64,000 nucleotides of DNA from Archivesica marissinica (GCA_014843695.1 CM026394.1:40904368-40968367); one strand, 5' to 3'; shown: positions 42,857 to 53,792, numbered from the stretch's first letter. Translations and numbers: made by a program. Notes: generated by a model from the sequence alone, not told the origin.

Positions 42857-43589
42857 TGTAACACCTTCAGTTAGTTTGTAACGTAGCATATGTAGTACAG
42901 TGTAGTATAGTTTTAGTTATTTCCCTTGGACCAATAGTTATAATAAGTGACACGTACATTTGACCTGACACGTGACAATATTTAAGCACGTGCTCTTTAC
43001 TAACCAATCACTGCATGCATATGAGACATCCGCCATTTTCACAAAACATAAACAAGACGCCATTAATTATGTGCTACAAATAAACCATATTATGTAGGAA
43101 TATATATATATACCTTCAGGTAACTATTGCTACTCTTTTTGACTACCATCCCGATAATATATTATTCATGTACATTGACTGATAACCTGTTAGTTTTTGA
43201 GAAATATCGATCAGATGTAAAGACTTGATTTTCATTGTCTAACTTAAACTACACCATCGTATATTGTATTTCTTAAATTCGTCAATGCAATTGTCGTCAT
43301 TATATATGTCTGATGATATGGTATAACTTATGTGATTGTTAATTATGTGATGTATATAAGTATGAAACTGTATATTTGTATATATTGGTTGCAGATAGAG
43401 ATATCGAGAGATAGAGATATCGAGATATAGAGATAGAGAGAGAGATAGAGAGGGATAGATAGAGACGGAGAGAGAAACGATGGCTATATTGCGAGGAATA
43501 AAGTGCAGTAGACATTAATAAAAAAGTTTTCCTCTTTCTTTGTCGATCTCGACCATCACACCCTTAGTGCTCGCCGGCGGTCTGCGACA
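42857..43589. mobile_element. Candidate solo LTR
   Basis: Starts TGTAACACCTTCAG and ends GGCGGTCTGCGACA, with TATATAAG near 43350, AATAAA near 43496 and a following T-rich stretch, as in an LTR with promoter and polyadenylation signal. No target duplication, second LTR or internal coding region is seen. Low certainty. Confidence 0.3.
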
Positions 43590-43814
43590 CATATATATAT
43601 ATATTTATGTTGTCATTTGTATATACGCGTGGAATTAATTATGTGAAATATTGTATTGTTTTATTATGTTTTTCTGTAGATTTATGAGTGTATATATTGT
43701 ACGTTTTAGGCCCTATCCCTATACATACACGTGTATACATACATCCCTGTGACACATACACTTACCAGAACGGAGACACTCTGAGTACTAAGTTAAACGG
43801 GTTGAGACCCTCAA

Positions 43815-43865
43815 CACCGCTCGCCCATATGGTTCGTCGGAGGCGAGGGTAAATATAAGCTCAAT
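43815..43865 (+). mobile_element. SINE tail fragment, third tail variant
   Basis: CGCTCGCCCATATGGTTCGT then GGCGAGGGTAAATATAAGCT; the same variant as at 1549. Confidence 0.5.
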
Positions 43866-43995
43866 CATCAACCCTCAACACGGATAGCTTAGCAAGTTAA
43901 TAAATCTCGATAAATACACGTACCGGAACAGAGAAACTCTGAGTACACAAACACGAGGGGGTTATATAAGTTAGACGGCTTGAGACCCTCAACAC

Positions 43996-44289
43996 ACAGA
44001 CGGATATGTAGCCCAGTGGTAACACGCTGGACTGGTAATCCAGGGATCGCAGGTTCGATCCCCCGTCTGACCCTAATAAAATTAACAGTCTTTCAGATGG
44101 GACTTTAAACCGAGGTCTCGTGTCGGTGCTGTACACCGTGCACGTAAAAGAACCAGAGGAGACTCTGGAATGGGTCTCTGTCTGTATCATGCACTATCCT
44201 CCAAAAATCTAAAATAACTAATCTCTTCAGGAGGCGTCGCTCATATGGGCAACCGGTAGCGACGATAAATAAACGTAAAACACACACAC
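43996..44289 (+). mobile_element. SINE family S1, best copy
   Basis: ACCCTCAACAC repeats at 43985-43995 and 44290-44300, an 11-bp target duplication. The head folds as a tRNA: CAGACGG pairs with CCGTCTG, the D arm is TAGCCCAGTGGTAACA, the anticodon arm CTGGACTGGTAATCCAG has anticodon GGT (Thr) and the T arm is GCAGGTTCGATCCCC. The body and the CATATGGGCAACCGGTAGCG tail follow. A and B boxes look intact. Confidence 0.92.
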
Positions 44290-44853
44290 ACCCTCAACAC
44301 GGATAGCATAGCAAGTTAATAAATCTCGATAAATACACGTACCGGAACAGAGAAACTCTGAGTACACAAACACGAAGGGGCTATATAATTTAGACGGCTT
44401 AAGACCCTCAACACAAATAGCATAGCAAGTTAATAAATCTCGATAAATACACGTACCGGAACAGAGAAACTCTGAGTACACAAACACGAAGGGGTTATAT
44501 AAGTTAGACGGCTTGAGACCCTCAACACGGATAGCATAGCAAGTTTAATAAATCTCGTACGTTACGACATGCATGTTGACTACTGAAAGAAAGCGACGTT
44601 AGTTTCAATCATTTGCAAATTTGCGGCACAGTTAATATGTCTAGAAATACGGAAATGGATCAAGCAGATCGGATCTCATTTTAGATTCGGAACAGAAATT
44701 ACAACTATTGAAACCTTAAAATTAGATTCACGATGAAGGATGAGTCGGCTTGTTCAGTGCAATTTCCTTACAAAGAAAAAACACGAATGCAGATTGAATG
44801 TTGAATGCATATGCGTTCACGTTCCGCTGCACGTGTGTCAAGGTTGGAGTGGA

Positions 44854-45356
44854 AGACGTGATAGCATAGTTGAGGTCGTGATAGCGCAGTGAAAGTCGTG
44901 CTAGCGCAGTGGAAGTCGTGATAGCGCAGTGAAAGTCGTGCTAGCGCAGTGGAAGTCGTGATAGCGCAGTTAAAATCGTGATAGCGCTATGGAAGTCGTG
45001 CTAGCGCAGTGGAAGTCGTAATAGCGCAGTGGAAGTCGTGATAGCATAGTTGAAGTCGTGATAGCGCAGTGTCAGTTGTGGTAGCGCAGTGGAAGTTGTG
45101 ATAGCACAGACAGTGGAAGTCGTGATAGCGATATGGAAGTCGTGCTAGTGCAGTGGAAATCGTGATAGCGCAGTGAAAGTCGTGCTAGCGCAGTGGAAGT
45201 CGTAATAGCGCAGTGGAAGTCATGATAGCGTAGTGTAAGTCGTGATAGCACAGTGTAAGTCGTGATATCGTAGTGGAGGTCGTGGTATCGCAGTGTAAGT
45301 CGTGATAGCGCAGTTAAAATCGTGTTAGCGCAATGAAGTCGTGATAGCGCAGTTGA
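44854..45356 (+). repeat. Minisatellite, 20-bp unit derived from an S3 SINE head
   Basis: About 25 copies of AGTCGTGATAGCGCAGTGGA. The unit is the first 20 bases of the S3 tRNA-like head and includes the A-box-like TAGCGCAGTGG. The array runs directly into an S3 SINE at 45357, in the same orientation. Confidence 0.9.
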
Positions 45357-45463
45357 AGTAGTGATAGCGCCTTCGCTTCAGGTGTGAAAAGTCCTAAGTT
45401 CGCATACCCATATGTAGCCATTGCGATTATGCCATGCAATCCACTTAATTTCCACATTGTCTC

Positions 45464-45494
<31 letters not shown>

Positions 45495-45592
45495 ATCGCG
45501 ATGGATTCCATCAGACCTGAGATCTCGAGAGCGATTAAACTAATGTTGTAAGAACTGTTTCGCAATCCAGCTAGAATAAATGTGCACAAAAA
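45357..45592 (+). mobile_element. SINE family S3 at the end of the head array
   Basis: GTAGTGATAGCGCC, TTCGCTTCAGGTGTGAAAAG, a mutated T arm (AGTTCGCATACCC), a long (CT)n body and TTGTAAGAACTGTTTCGCAA tail. The B box looks damaged. Confidence 0.82.
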
Positions 45593-45789
45593 GGTAGGGT
45601 ATTATATATACTCACACGAAAAAGAAAGTGTGCACTTGGTTAGAGGGGAAATTATATACTTATATTCACACGTATAACAATGTTCTGATATTATCAAATT
45701 TCGATTAAAAGTACAACATAAAAGAATAAAGGTTAAGAATTAAAAAGCAAAATGTTATAGATACATCGCTAGATGGAACACACCAAACA

Positions 45790-46012
45790 CATGTCCGTGG
45801 ATGCGCGTTCGCTTCATGTGCGAAAGGTCCGGAGTTCGAGCCCCGTTGGAGCCGTTACGATTGTGCCCTTAGGCAATGTATTAAAATTCCACGTTGCCTC
45901 TTCTCTCTCCCTCGTGGCGATGTATTCCATCAGGAATGAGGTCTTGAGAGTGATTAATATAAGTTGTAAGAACTTGTTTCGCAATCGAGCTAAAATAAAT
46001 GTGTATAAACCA
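45790..46012 (+). mobile_element. SINE family S3
   Basis: The A-box segment is lost (CATGTCCGTGGATGCGCG); the rest from GTTCGCTTCATGTGCGAAAG through GAGTTCGAGCCCCG to AATCGAGCTAAAATAAATG is well kept. Confidence 0.82.
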
Positions 46013-46149
46013 AACACATACCCAACAAAAGAGGCATACTATGTTGAGAGGAGTCCCCTCACAGTGATTACAGCGCCATAACACAGGAGCTTGAAGTTTC
46101 ATTTAATTCCAAAATAAACAAATGGAAGAATCTAGATCTTTTTTTATAT

Positions 46150-46372
46150 ATACTTTATTTATTTTACAACGATTGGGAAGCAAGTTTTAACAACTTATAT
46201 TAATCACTCTCGTTGGCTCGGATGAAAGCGTAAATGTGGTCATTCATGTGGGAGGAAACCGGAGTACCCGGAGAAAACCCACCTGTCCGATCTGGCGACC
46301 ATCGTACCATCCCACATACTTCCCTGTCCGAGGATCGAACCCGGGTCGCATTGGTGAGAAGCGAGCATTTGC
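46150..46372 (-). mobile_element. SINE family S2, head 5'-truncated
   Basis: Tail, body and B box (GGGTTCGATCCTCGG on the minus strand) are present; the copy stops just after CGCTTCTCACCAATGC, so the A box is gone. Confidence 0.85.
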
Positions 46373-46428
46373 GAATTTTAAAAATTAATCATTGTAATGA
46401 AAAGTCTAGCATTAGAACGTTCGTCACT

Positions 46429-46888
46429 ACAGTCAATCCTGTCTTAAGAAGCCAGTCAATGGAGTCACAGAAAATGGTTGCTTAGCGCAGGTGGCTGCTT
46501 AATATATAATAAAACACTATACAGTCAAACCTGTGTTAAACAGCCATTCAATGGAGTAACAGAAAATGGCTGCTTAGCGCATATGGCTGCTTAATAGAGG
46601 GAAAATATATAATAAAACAATATACAGCCAAACCTGTGTTAAACAGCCATCAAGGGAGTCACAGAAAATGGCTGCTTAACGCAGGTGGCTGCTTAATAGA
46701 GGGCAAACATATAATAAAACAATATACAGCCAAACCTGTGTTAAACAGCCATTCAATGGAGTCACAGAAAATGGCTGCTTAACGCAGGTGGCTGCTTAAT
46801 AAAGGTCAAATATTTAATAAAACAACATATTGGGAATCTGGAAACTGGCTGCTTAATGGAGGTGACCACTAATACAGGTTTGACTGCA
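46429..46888 (+). mobile_element. TA-flanked MITE family C with amplified left half
   Basis: Four tandem left halves (TACAGTCAAACCTGTGTTAA to AGAGGGCAAAC...AATAAAACAA, about 120 bp each) precede one right half ending ACAGGTTTGACTGCA. Confidence 0.8.
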
Positions 46889-47168
46889 TTTGTATTCCGG
46901 TGGATCAAGGTAAGCTCTGTTTTTGTTTGGTTATTTACTGTTGATACTTCGAACATCTGTTGTTCAATATTTATGTATAGCCCATAATGTTGGAACGGGC
47001 CTTTGTTTTGTATACAACCATTTGTATGTCTACCATAACACTTTATTCAAACTAAGCTAAATATTATTTTATGATTTGATTCGTATTGAAAAGGGTTACG
47101 TGTAAGAATACCACAACGTGACAATGCAAACATATCCCACATATCTATATTCGCTTTAAGCATCAGTA

Positions 47169-47963
47169 CACATCCAGTACCTTATATACTAACGTATTAT
47201 ACTAGAGGACTTAGAACAGACGGATATGTAGTCCAGTGGTAACACGCTGGACTGATAATCCAGGGATCGCAGGTTCGATCCCCCGTCTGACCCTAATAAA
47301 ATTAACAGTCTTTCAGACGGGACGTTAAACCGAGGTCTCGTGTCGGTGCTTTACACCGTGCACCTAAAAGAACCAGAGGAGATTCTGGAATGGGTCTATG
47401 TCTGTATCATTGCACTATCCTCCAAAATCTAAAATAACTAATCTCTTCAGGAGGCGTCGCTCATATGGGCAACCGGTAGCGACGATACATAAACGTAAAA
47501 ACAGAGGACTTAGAAAACGCACACTTCAGATAAATGTGTTTTTACATGAAAAACTATATAAATACATACAGTACACATCCAGTACCTTATATAATAACGT
47601 ATTATACTAGAATGAATGAATGGTGTTTTACGGCGCATCGACATCTAAGGTCATGTAGCGCGCATTAAAGTTATGTTTATTGTCGAGTGTATGAAATAAA
47701 ATTCTATATAAGTATATGCATTACGTAAACATTAATACTAAGAAGTTATAAAGAGGTAAGATTAATTACAGGTAATATATGAATGAATGATTACTACAAA
47801 GGCATGATTAACAATTGATATCACAGCTTATTATAAATTCCTATTGCCTTGATAAATACTAGAGGACATAGAAAACGCACAATTCGGATAAACGTGTTTT
47901 TACATGAAAAACTATATAAATACATACAGTACACACCCAGTATCTTTTATAATAACGTATTAT
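47169..47963. repeat. Dispersed and tandem copies of a 106-bp unit
   Basis: Segments with AGTACACATCCAGTACCTTA, ACTAGAGGACATAGAAAACG and GTGTTTTTACATGAAAAACT recur at about 47170, 47503, 47565, 47857 and 47935. Two adjacent ones are about 106 bp apart. A SINE (47217-47502) splits one copy. At 47612-47660 is unrelated sequence with GGTGTTTTACGGCGCATCGA. Confidence 0.7.
47217..47502 (+). mobile_element. SINE family S1, full length with target duplication
   Basis: AGAGGACTTAGAA at 47204-47216 and 47503-47515, a perfect 13-bp duplication. Anticodon loop CTGATAA gives GAT where the family has GGT. Confidence 0.92.
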
Positions 47964-48198
47964 ACTAGAGGACATAGAAAACGCACACTTCGGATAAGTG
48001 TGTTTTTACATGAAAAACTATATATTATTTAAATACATAGGTTTAAACATTTGGGAATATTTGTTAGTTTGTAATAGTTGTTCAGTTTGTGTTTTGTAAA
48101 GAAGATGTGATATATCTTTGATGGAATCCTTCGTATTTAGTTGTCATGTAATAATAATCATATACTGTAGGTGTGCGTTTTCTATGTCCTCTAGTATA
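47961..48198. mobile_element. MITE with 28-bp perfect inverted ends
   Basis: The first 28 bases (TATACTAGAGGACATAGAAA then ACGCACAC) are the exact reverse complement of 48171-48198. About 182 bp of AT-rich spacer lies between. The right end is the first unit of the 36-bp array that follows. Confidence 0.75.
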
Positions 48199-48880
48199 TA
48201 ATGTAGGTGTGCGTTTTCTATGTCCTCTAGTATATAATGTAGGTGTGCGTTTTCTATGTCCTCTAGTATATAATGTAGGTGTGCGTTTTCTATGTCCTCT
48301 AGTATATAATGTAGGTGTGCGTTTTCTATGTCCTCTAGTATATAATGTAGGTGTGCGTTTTCTATGTCCTCTAGTATATAATGTAGGTGTGCGTTTTCTA
48401 TGTCCTCTAGTATATAATGTAGGTGTGCGTTTTCTATGTCCTCTAGTATATAATGTAGGTGTGCGTTTTCTATGTCCTCTAGTATATAATGTAGGTGTGC
48501 GTTTTCTATGTCCTCTAGTATATAATGTAGGTGTGCGTTTTCTATGTCCTCTAGTATATAATGTAGGTGTGCGTTTTCTATGTCCTCTAGTATATAATGT
48601 AGGTGTTCGTTTTCTATGTCCTCTAGTATATAATGTAGGTGTGCGTTTTCTATGTCCTCTAGTATATAATGTAGGTGTTCGTTTTCTATGTCCTCTAGTA
48701 TATAATGTAGGTGTGCGTTTTCTATATCCTCTAGTATATAATGTAGGTGTTCGTTTTCTATGTCCTCTAGTACATAATGTAGGTGTTCGTTTTCTATGTC
48801 ATATAGTATATAATGTAGGTGTGCGTTTTCTATGTCCTGTAGTATATAATGTAGGTGTGCGTTTTCTATGTCCTGTAGTA
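48169..48880. repeat. Minisatellite, 36-bp unit
   Basis: About 20 copies of GTAGGTGTGCGTTTTCTATG+TCCTCTAGTATATAAT, very uniform. 36 is a multiple of three, so a 275-codon frame (VRFLCPLVYNVG repeated) is open. It lacks a credible start and only tracks the repeat. Confidence 0.96.
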
Positions 48881-49287
48881 TATTTGTGTTATTTCCATTT
48901 CACAAATTTCATGGTCAAGACATGTCAGGTCAAAGTCGATTCTGTATTGCCTTCTCAATGCGAGATATACAATGACTATTGTGTAGCAATTATCCGGTAG
49001 GAATTTGAATATAAAATAACTATTTCTATTGGTGGAAAGTGTTATTTTAGTTTTCAATTATGTACAGCAACATATGACATTAATGCAAAATAAAGGATAA
49101 AAATTGAAGGTTTTATCGAACTTTTCAACTTGGATGGACTTTTTGCAGTTTATTTCGCTGGTTGAGAACGTTACAGTTTGGAATGCATTTGTAATTTGTA
49201 GACACATATAGCAAACCCATATTTCTGGATAGCATGCAGTTTATACGGAGTTGAGTGACGCAGTTATAGTTGCTGGCGTCCTAGCGG
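48881..49287. other. Unassigned stretch upstream of the EF-hand-like gene
   Basis: No exon, promoter element or repeat family recognised with confidence. If the ATG at 49803 is the start, a promoter could lie here. Confidence 0.4.
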
Positions 49288-49800
49288 GGTACGTGTAGCA
49301 CGTTACGTGTAGCACGGTGCGTGTAGCGGGGTGCGACGCGAAGCACGGTGCGTGTAGCGGGGTGCGACGCGAAGCACGGTGCGTGTAGCGGGGTGCGACG
49401 CGAAGCACGGTGCGTGTAGCGGGGTGCGACGCGAAAGCACGGTGTGTGTAGCGGGGTGCGACGCGAAGCACGGTACGTGTAGCGGAGTGCTTGTAGAGGG
49501 GCCAGCGGGGTACGTGTAGCACGTTGCTTTCTCATGGTACGTTTAGCACGGTACGGTACGTGTAGCACGGTACGGTACGTGTAGCACGGTACTGTATGTT
49601 TAGCACGGTACAGTATTTTTAGTACGGTACAGTACGTGTAGCGGTGATCGTGTAACGCTGTACGTGTAGCACATGGTACGGTACGTGTAGCACGGTACTG
49701 TACGTGTAACACGGTACGGTACGTGTAGCGAGGATCGTGTAGCGCACGGTACGGTACGTGTAGCGCACGGTACGGTACGTGTAGCGCACGGTACGTGTAG
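49288..49800. repeat. Minisatellite with 31-bp and 19-bp subunits
   Basis: A 31-bp form (CACGGTGCGTGTAGCGGGGT+GCGACGCGAAG) fills about 49310-49490. Shorter TACGTGTAGCACGGTACGG-type units then run to 49800. Each short unit carries GGTACGTG (donor-like) and GTGTAG (acceptor-like). The array ends exactly where the exon at 49803 begins. Confidence 0.92.
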
Positions 49801-49802
49801 TA

Positions 49803-49971
49803 ATGACTTTACGAGAACTATTTAAGCAAATCTCTGACGAGGATGGTAACATCACGGCTGAAAAATTACGTCAATTTTCTAAGGACATGGGAATGGAAAT
49901 ACCCGACGAACAAATCATGGAGATGCTAAAAGCTGTTGAACACAGCGTGAAAGGAGAGGATCCATTTAAAG
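49803..49971 (+). CDS. EF-hand-like protein, exon 1
   Basis: The frame opens with ATG at 49803 and reads MTLRELFKQISDEDGNITAE, then KLRQFSKDMGMEIPDEQIME and MLKAVEHSVKGEDPFK. It ends AAAG|GTACGT, a strong donor, after 56 codons plus one base. The helix, DEDGNIT loop, helix layout followed by MEIPDEQIMEML resembles an EF-hand pair as in centrin or calmodulin, but the loop is shortened, so calcium binding is doubtful. I do not recognise the protein. Upstream lies only minisatellite: either the ATG is the start, or the exon begins at 49801 after a weak TGTAG acceptor supplied by the array. The in-phase fit with 53746 is the main reason to call this a gene. Confidence 0.7.
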
Positions 49972-49979
49972 GTACGTGT

Positions 49980-50175
49980 TTGTGTTTTACGTTTATTTAT
50001 CGTCGCTACCGGTTCCCCATATGAGCGACGCCTCCTGAAGAGATTAGTCAGGTTAGATGTTTGGAGGATAGTGAAATAATACAGACAAAGACCCATTCCA
50101 GAGTCTCCTCTGGTTCTTTTACTTGCATGGTGTAAAACACCGACACGAGATTTCGGTTTAAATTCCTATCTAACG
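49980..50175 (-). mobile_element. SINE family S1, head missing, in the intron
   Basis: Tail (CATATGGGGAACCGGTAGCG on the minus strand) and body are present, ending before the T arm. It starts about 8 bp after the exon 1 donor, so the intron's first bases join SINE sequence directly. Confidence 0.78.
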
Positions 50176-50414
50176 GTAAGTGTTTTCTAAAACAGATATA
50201 TTGTGAGCGCACAACTAAGAGCCACTGTCCAAGACTGTCGACAATTAACATGACGCGAGCTGTCAATCGCACAGCCAGACAACTGGTCGCGATGATCGGT
50301 GTTAGAAACATGACGCCGGTGAGACTATAGCTCCCCCCACTAGTCACGTGGTCAGGATTTTCTAACACTAATAATATCGACAAATTGATTTACTTAACGC
50401 ACGGTAAGACTAAA

Positions 50415-53400
50415 TGTTATATGGGGAGTGACTTGTTTATTTGAGGACTGGCGTTTTATATAGTGACTGACTTGCTATTTGGTGACTGACTTGCTATATG
50501 GGGACTGACTTGCTATATGGGGACTGACTTGCTATATGGGGACTGACTTGTTATATGAGAACTGACTTGCTATATGAGAACTGACTTGTTATATGGGGAC
50601 TGACTTGCTATATGAGAACTGACTTGTTATATGGGGACTGACTTGCTATATGAGGACTGACTTGCTATATGAGGACTGACTTGCTATATGAGGACTGACT
50701 TGCTATATGAGGACTGACTTGCTATTTGGTGACTGACTTGCTATATGAGGACTGACTTGCTATATGAGGACTGACTTGCTATATGGGGACTGACTTGCTA
50801 TATGAGGACTGACTTGCTATATGGGACTGACTTGCTTTATGGGGACTGACTTGCTATATGAGGACTGACTTGCTATATGGGGACTGACTTGTTATATGAG
50901 GACTGACTTGCTATATGAGGACTGACTTGCTATATGGGGACTGACTTGCTATATGAGGACTGACTTGCTATATGGGGACTGACTTGCTATATGAGGACTG
51001 ACTTGCTATATGGGGACTGACTTGCTATTTGGTGACTGACTTGCTATATGAGGACTGACTTGCTATATGGGGACTGACTTGCTATATGAGGACTGACTTG
51101 CTATATGGGGACTGACTTGCTATATGAGGACTGACTTGCTATTTGGTGACTGACTTGCTATATGGGGACTGACTTGCTATATGGGGACTGACTTGCTATA
51201 TGAGGACTGACTTGTTATATGAGGACTGACTTGCTATATGAGAACTGACTTGTTATATGGGGACTGACTTGCTATATGAGGACTGACTTGTTATATGAGG
51301 ACTGACTTGCTATATGAGGACTGACTTGCTATATGGGGACTGCCTTGCTATATGAGGACTGACTTGCTATATGAGGACTGACTTGATATATGGTGACTGA
51401 CTTGCTATATGAGGACTGACTTGCTATATGAGGACTGACTTGTTATTTGGTGACTGACTTGCTATATGGGGATTGACTTGCTATATGGGGACTGACTTGC
51501 TATATGGTGACTGACTTGCTATATGAGGACTGACTTGCTATATGAGGACTGACTTGCTATATGATGACTGACTTGTTATATGAGGACTGACTTGTTATAT
51601 GAGGACTGACTTGCTATATGGTGACTGACTTGCTATATGAGGACTGACTTGTTATTTGGTGACTGACTTGCTATATGGGGACTGACTTGCTATATGAGGA
51701 CTGACTTGCTATATGAGGACTGACTTGCTATATGGGGACTGACTTGCTATATGAGAACTGACTTGTTATATGAGGACTGACTTGCTATATGAGGACTGAC
51801 TTGTTATATGGGGACTGACTTGCTATATGAGAACTGACTTGTTATATGAGGACTGACTTGCTATATGGGGACTGACTTGCTATATGAGGACTGACTTGCT
51901 ATATGGGGACTGACTTGCTATATGGGGACTGACTTGCTATATGAGGACTGACTTGCTATATGAGGACTGACTTGTTATATGAGGACTGACTTGCTATTTG
52001 GTGACTGACTTACTATATGGGGACTGACTTGCTATTTGGTGACTGACTTGTTATATGAGGACTGACTTGTTATATGAGGACTGACTTGCTATTTGGGGAC
52101 TGACTTGCTATATGGGGACTGACTTACTATATGAGGACTGACTTGTTATATGAGGACTGACTTGCTATATTGTGACTGACTTGCTATATGAGGACTGACT
52201 TGTTATATGAGGACTGACTTGCTATTTGGTGACTGACTTGCTATATGGGAACTGACTTGCTATTTGGGGACTGACTTGCTATATGGGGACTGACTTGCTA
52301 TTTGGTGACTGACTTGCTATATGGGGACTGACTTGCTATATGGGGACTGACTTGCTATATGAGGACTGACTTGTTATATGAGGACTGACTTGCTATTTGG
52401 TGACTGACTTGCTATATGGGGACTGACTTGCTATATGGGGACTGACTTGCTATATGGGGACTGACTTGCTATTTGTTGACTGACTTGCTATATGAGGACT
52501 GACTTGCTATATGGGGACTGACTTGCTATATGAGGACTGACTTGCTATTTGGTGACTGACTTGCTATATGAGGACTGACTTGCTATATGGGGACTGACTT
52601 GCTATTTGGTGACTGACTTGCTAAATGGGGACTGACTTGCTATATGGGGACTGACTTGCTATTTGGTGACTGACTTGTTATATGGGGACTGACTTGCTAT
52701 ATGGGGACTGACTTGCTATTTGGTGACTGACTTGCTATTTGGTGACTGACTTGCTATTTGGTGACTGACTTGCTATATGAGGACTGACTTGCTATATGGG
52801 GACTGACTTGCTATTTGGTGACTGACTTGCTATTTGGTGACTGACTTGCTATTTGGTGACTGACTTGCTATTTGGTGACTGACTTGCTATATGAGGACTG
52901 ACTTGCTAATGGGGACTGACTTGCTATAGGGACTGACTTGCTATTTGGTGACTGACTTGTTATATGGGGACTGACTTGCTATATGGGGACTGACTTACTA
53001 TTTGGTGACTGACTTGCTATTTGGTGACTGACTTGCTATTTGGTGACTGACTTGCTATTTGGTGACTGACTTGCTATATGAGGACTGACTTGCTATATGG
53101 GGACTGACTTGCTATTTGGTGACTGACTTGCTATTTGGTGACTGACTTGCTATATGGGGACTGACTTGCTATGTGAGAACTGACTTGCTATTTGGTGACT
53201 GACTTGCTATATGGGGACTGACTTGCTATGTGAGAACTGACTTGCTATTTGGTGACTGACTTGCTATATGGGGACTGACTTGCTATGTGAGAACTGACTT
53301 GCTATTTGGTGACTGACTTGCTATATGGGGACTGACTTGCTATGTGAGAACTGACTTGCTATTTGGTGACTGACTTGCTATATGGGGACTGACTTGCTAT

Positions 53401-53732
53401 GTGAGAACTGACTTGCTATTTGGTGACTGACTTGCTATATGGGGACTGACTTGCTATGTGAGAACTGACTTGCTATTTGGTGACTGACTTGCTATATGGG
53501 GACTGACTTGCTATGTGAGAACTGACTTGCTATTTGGTGACTGACTTGCTATATGGGGACTGACTTGCTATGTGAGAACTGACTTGCTATTTGGTGACTG
53601 ACTTGCTATATGGGGACTGACTTGCTATGTGAGAACTGACTTGCTATTTGGTGACTGACTTGCTATATGGGGACTGACTTGCTATGTGAGAACTGACTTG
53701 CTATTTGGTGACTGACTTGCTATATGACTTGT
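50415..53732. repeat. Satellite L, 19-bp unit, fills the EF-hand-like gene intron
   Basis: About 175 copies of TATATGGGGACTGACTTGC with variants (TATATGAGGA, TATTTGGTGA, TATGTGAGAA). From about 53140 to 53730 three variants repeat in fixed order as a 57-bp unit: TATGTGAG recurs every 57 bp from 53171 to 53684, ten times. No frame is coding. Confidence 0.97.
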
Positions 53733-53745
53733 TTTTATGCTTCAG

Positions 53746-53792
53746 GGCTGATTGGAATGATTCAGCAGTTTAACCAAGAATTTCCAATGTTG
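53746..53792 (+). CDS. EF-hand-like protein, exon 2
   Basis: The acceptor is CTTGTTTTTATGCTTCAG and the donor GTAAGA. The 47 nt complete the split codon from exon 1 (G|GG, Gly) and read LIGMIQQFNQEFPML, ending in phase 0. The two exons together give a 72-residue frame with no stop across the splice. Only about 14 bp separate the exon from the satellite. Confidence 0.72.

Larger units (their letters stand above)
43745..44560. repeat. Tandem array, 114-bp unit, split by a SINE
   Basis: Three to four copies of a unit with CCTCAACACGGATAGCATAG, AATAAATCTCGATAAATACA and GGAACAGAGAAACTCTGAGT. The S1 SINE at 43996 interrupts it. Confidence 0.85.

Noticed and set aside
43996..44070. Functional tRNA-Thr gene
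   Set aside because: The cloverleaf is good, but it is the head of an S1 SINE with body, tail and target duplication, and there is no T-run terminator directly after it.
48173..49000. 275-codon frame in the 36-bp array
   Set aside because: 36 is divisible by three, so stop-free reading is automatic; the unit is an amplified MITE end.
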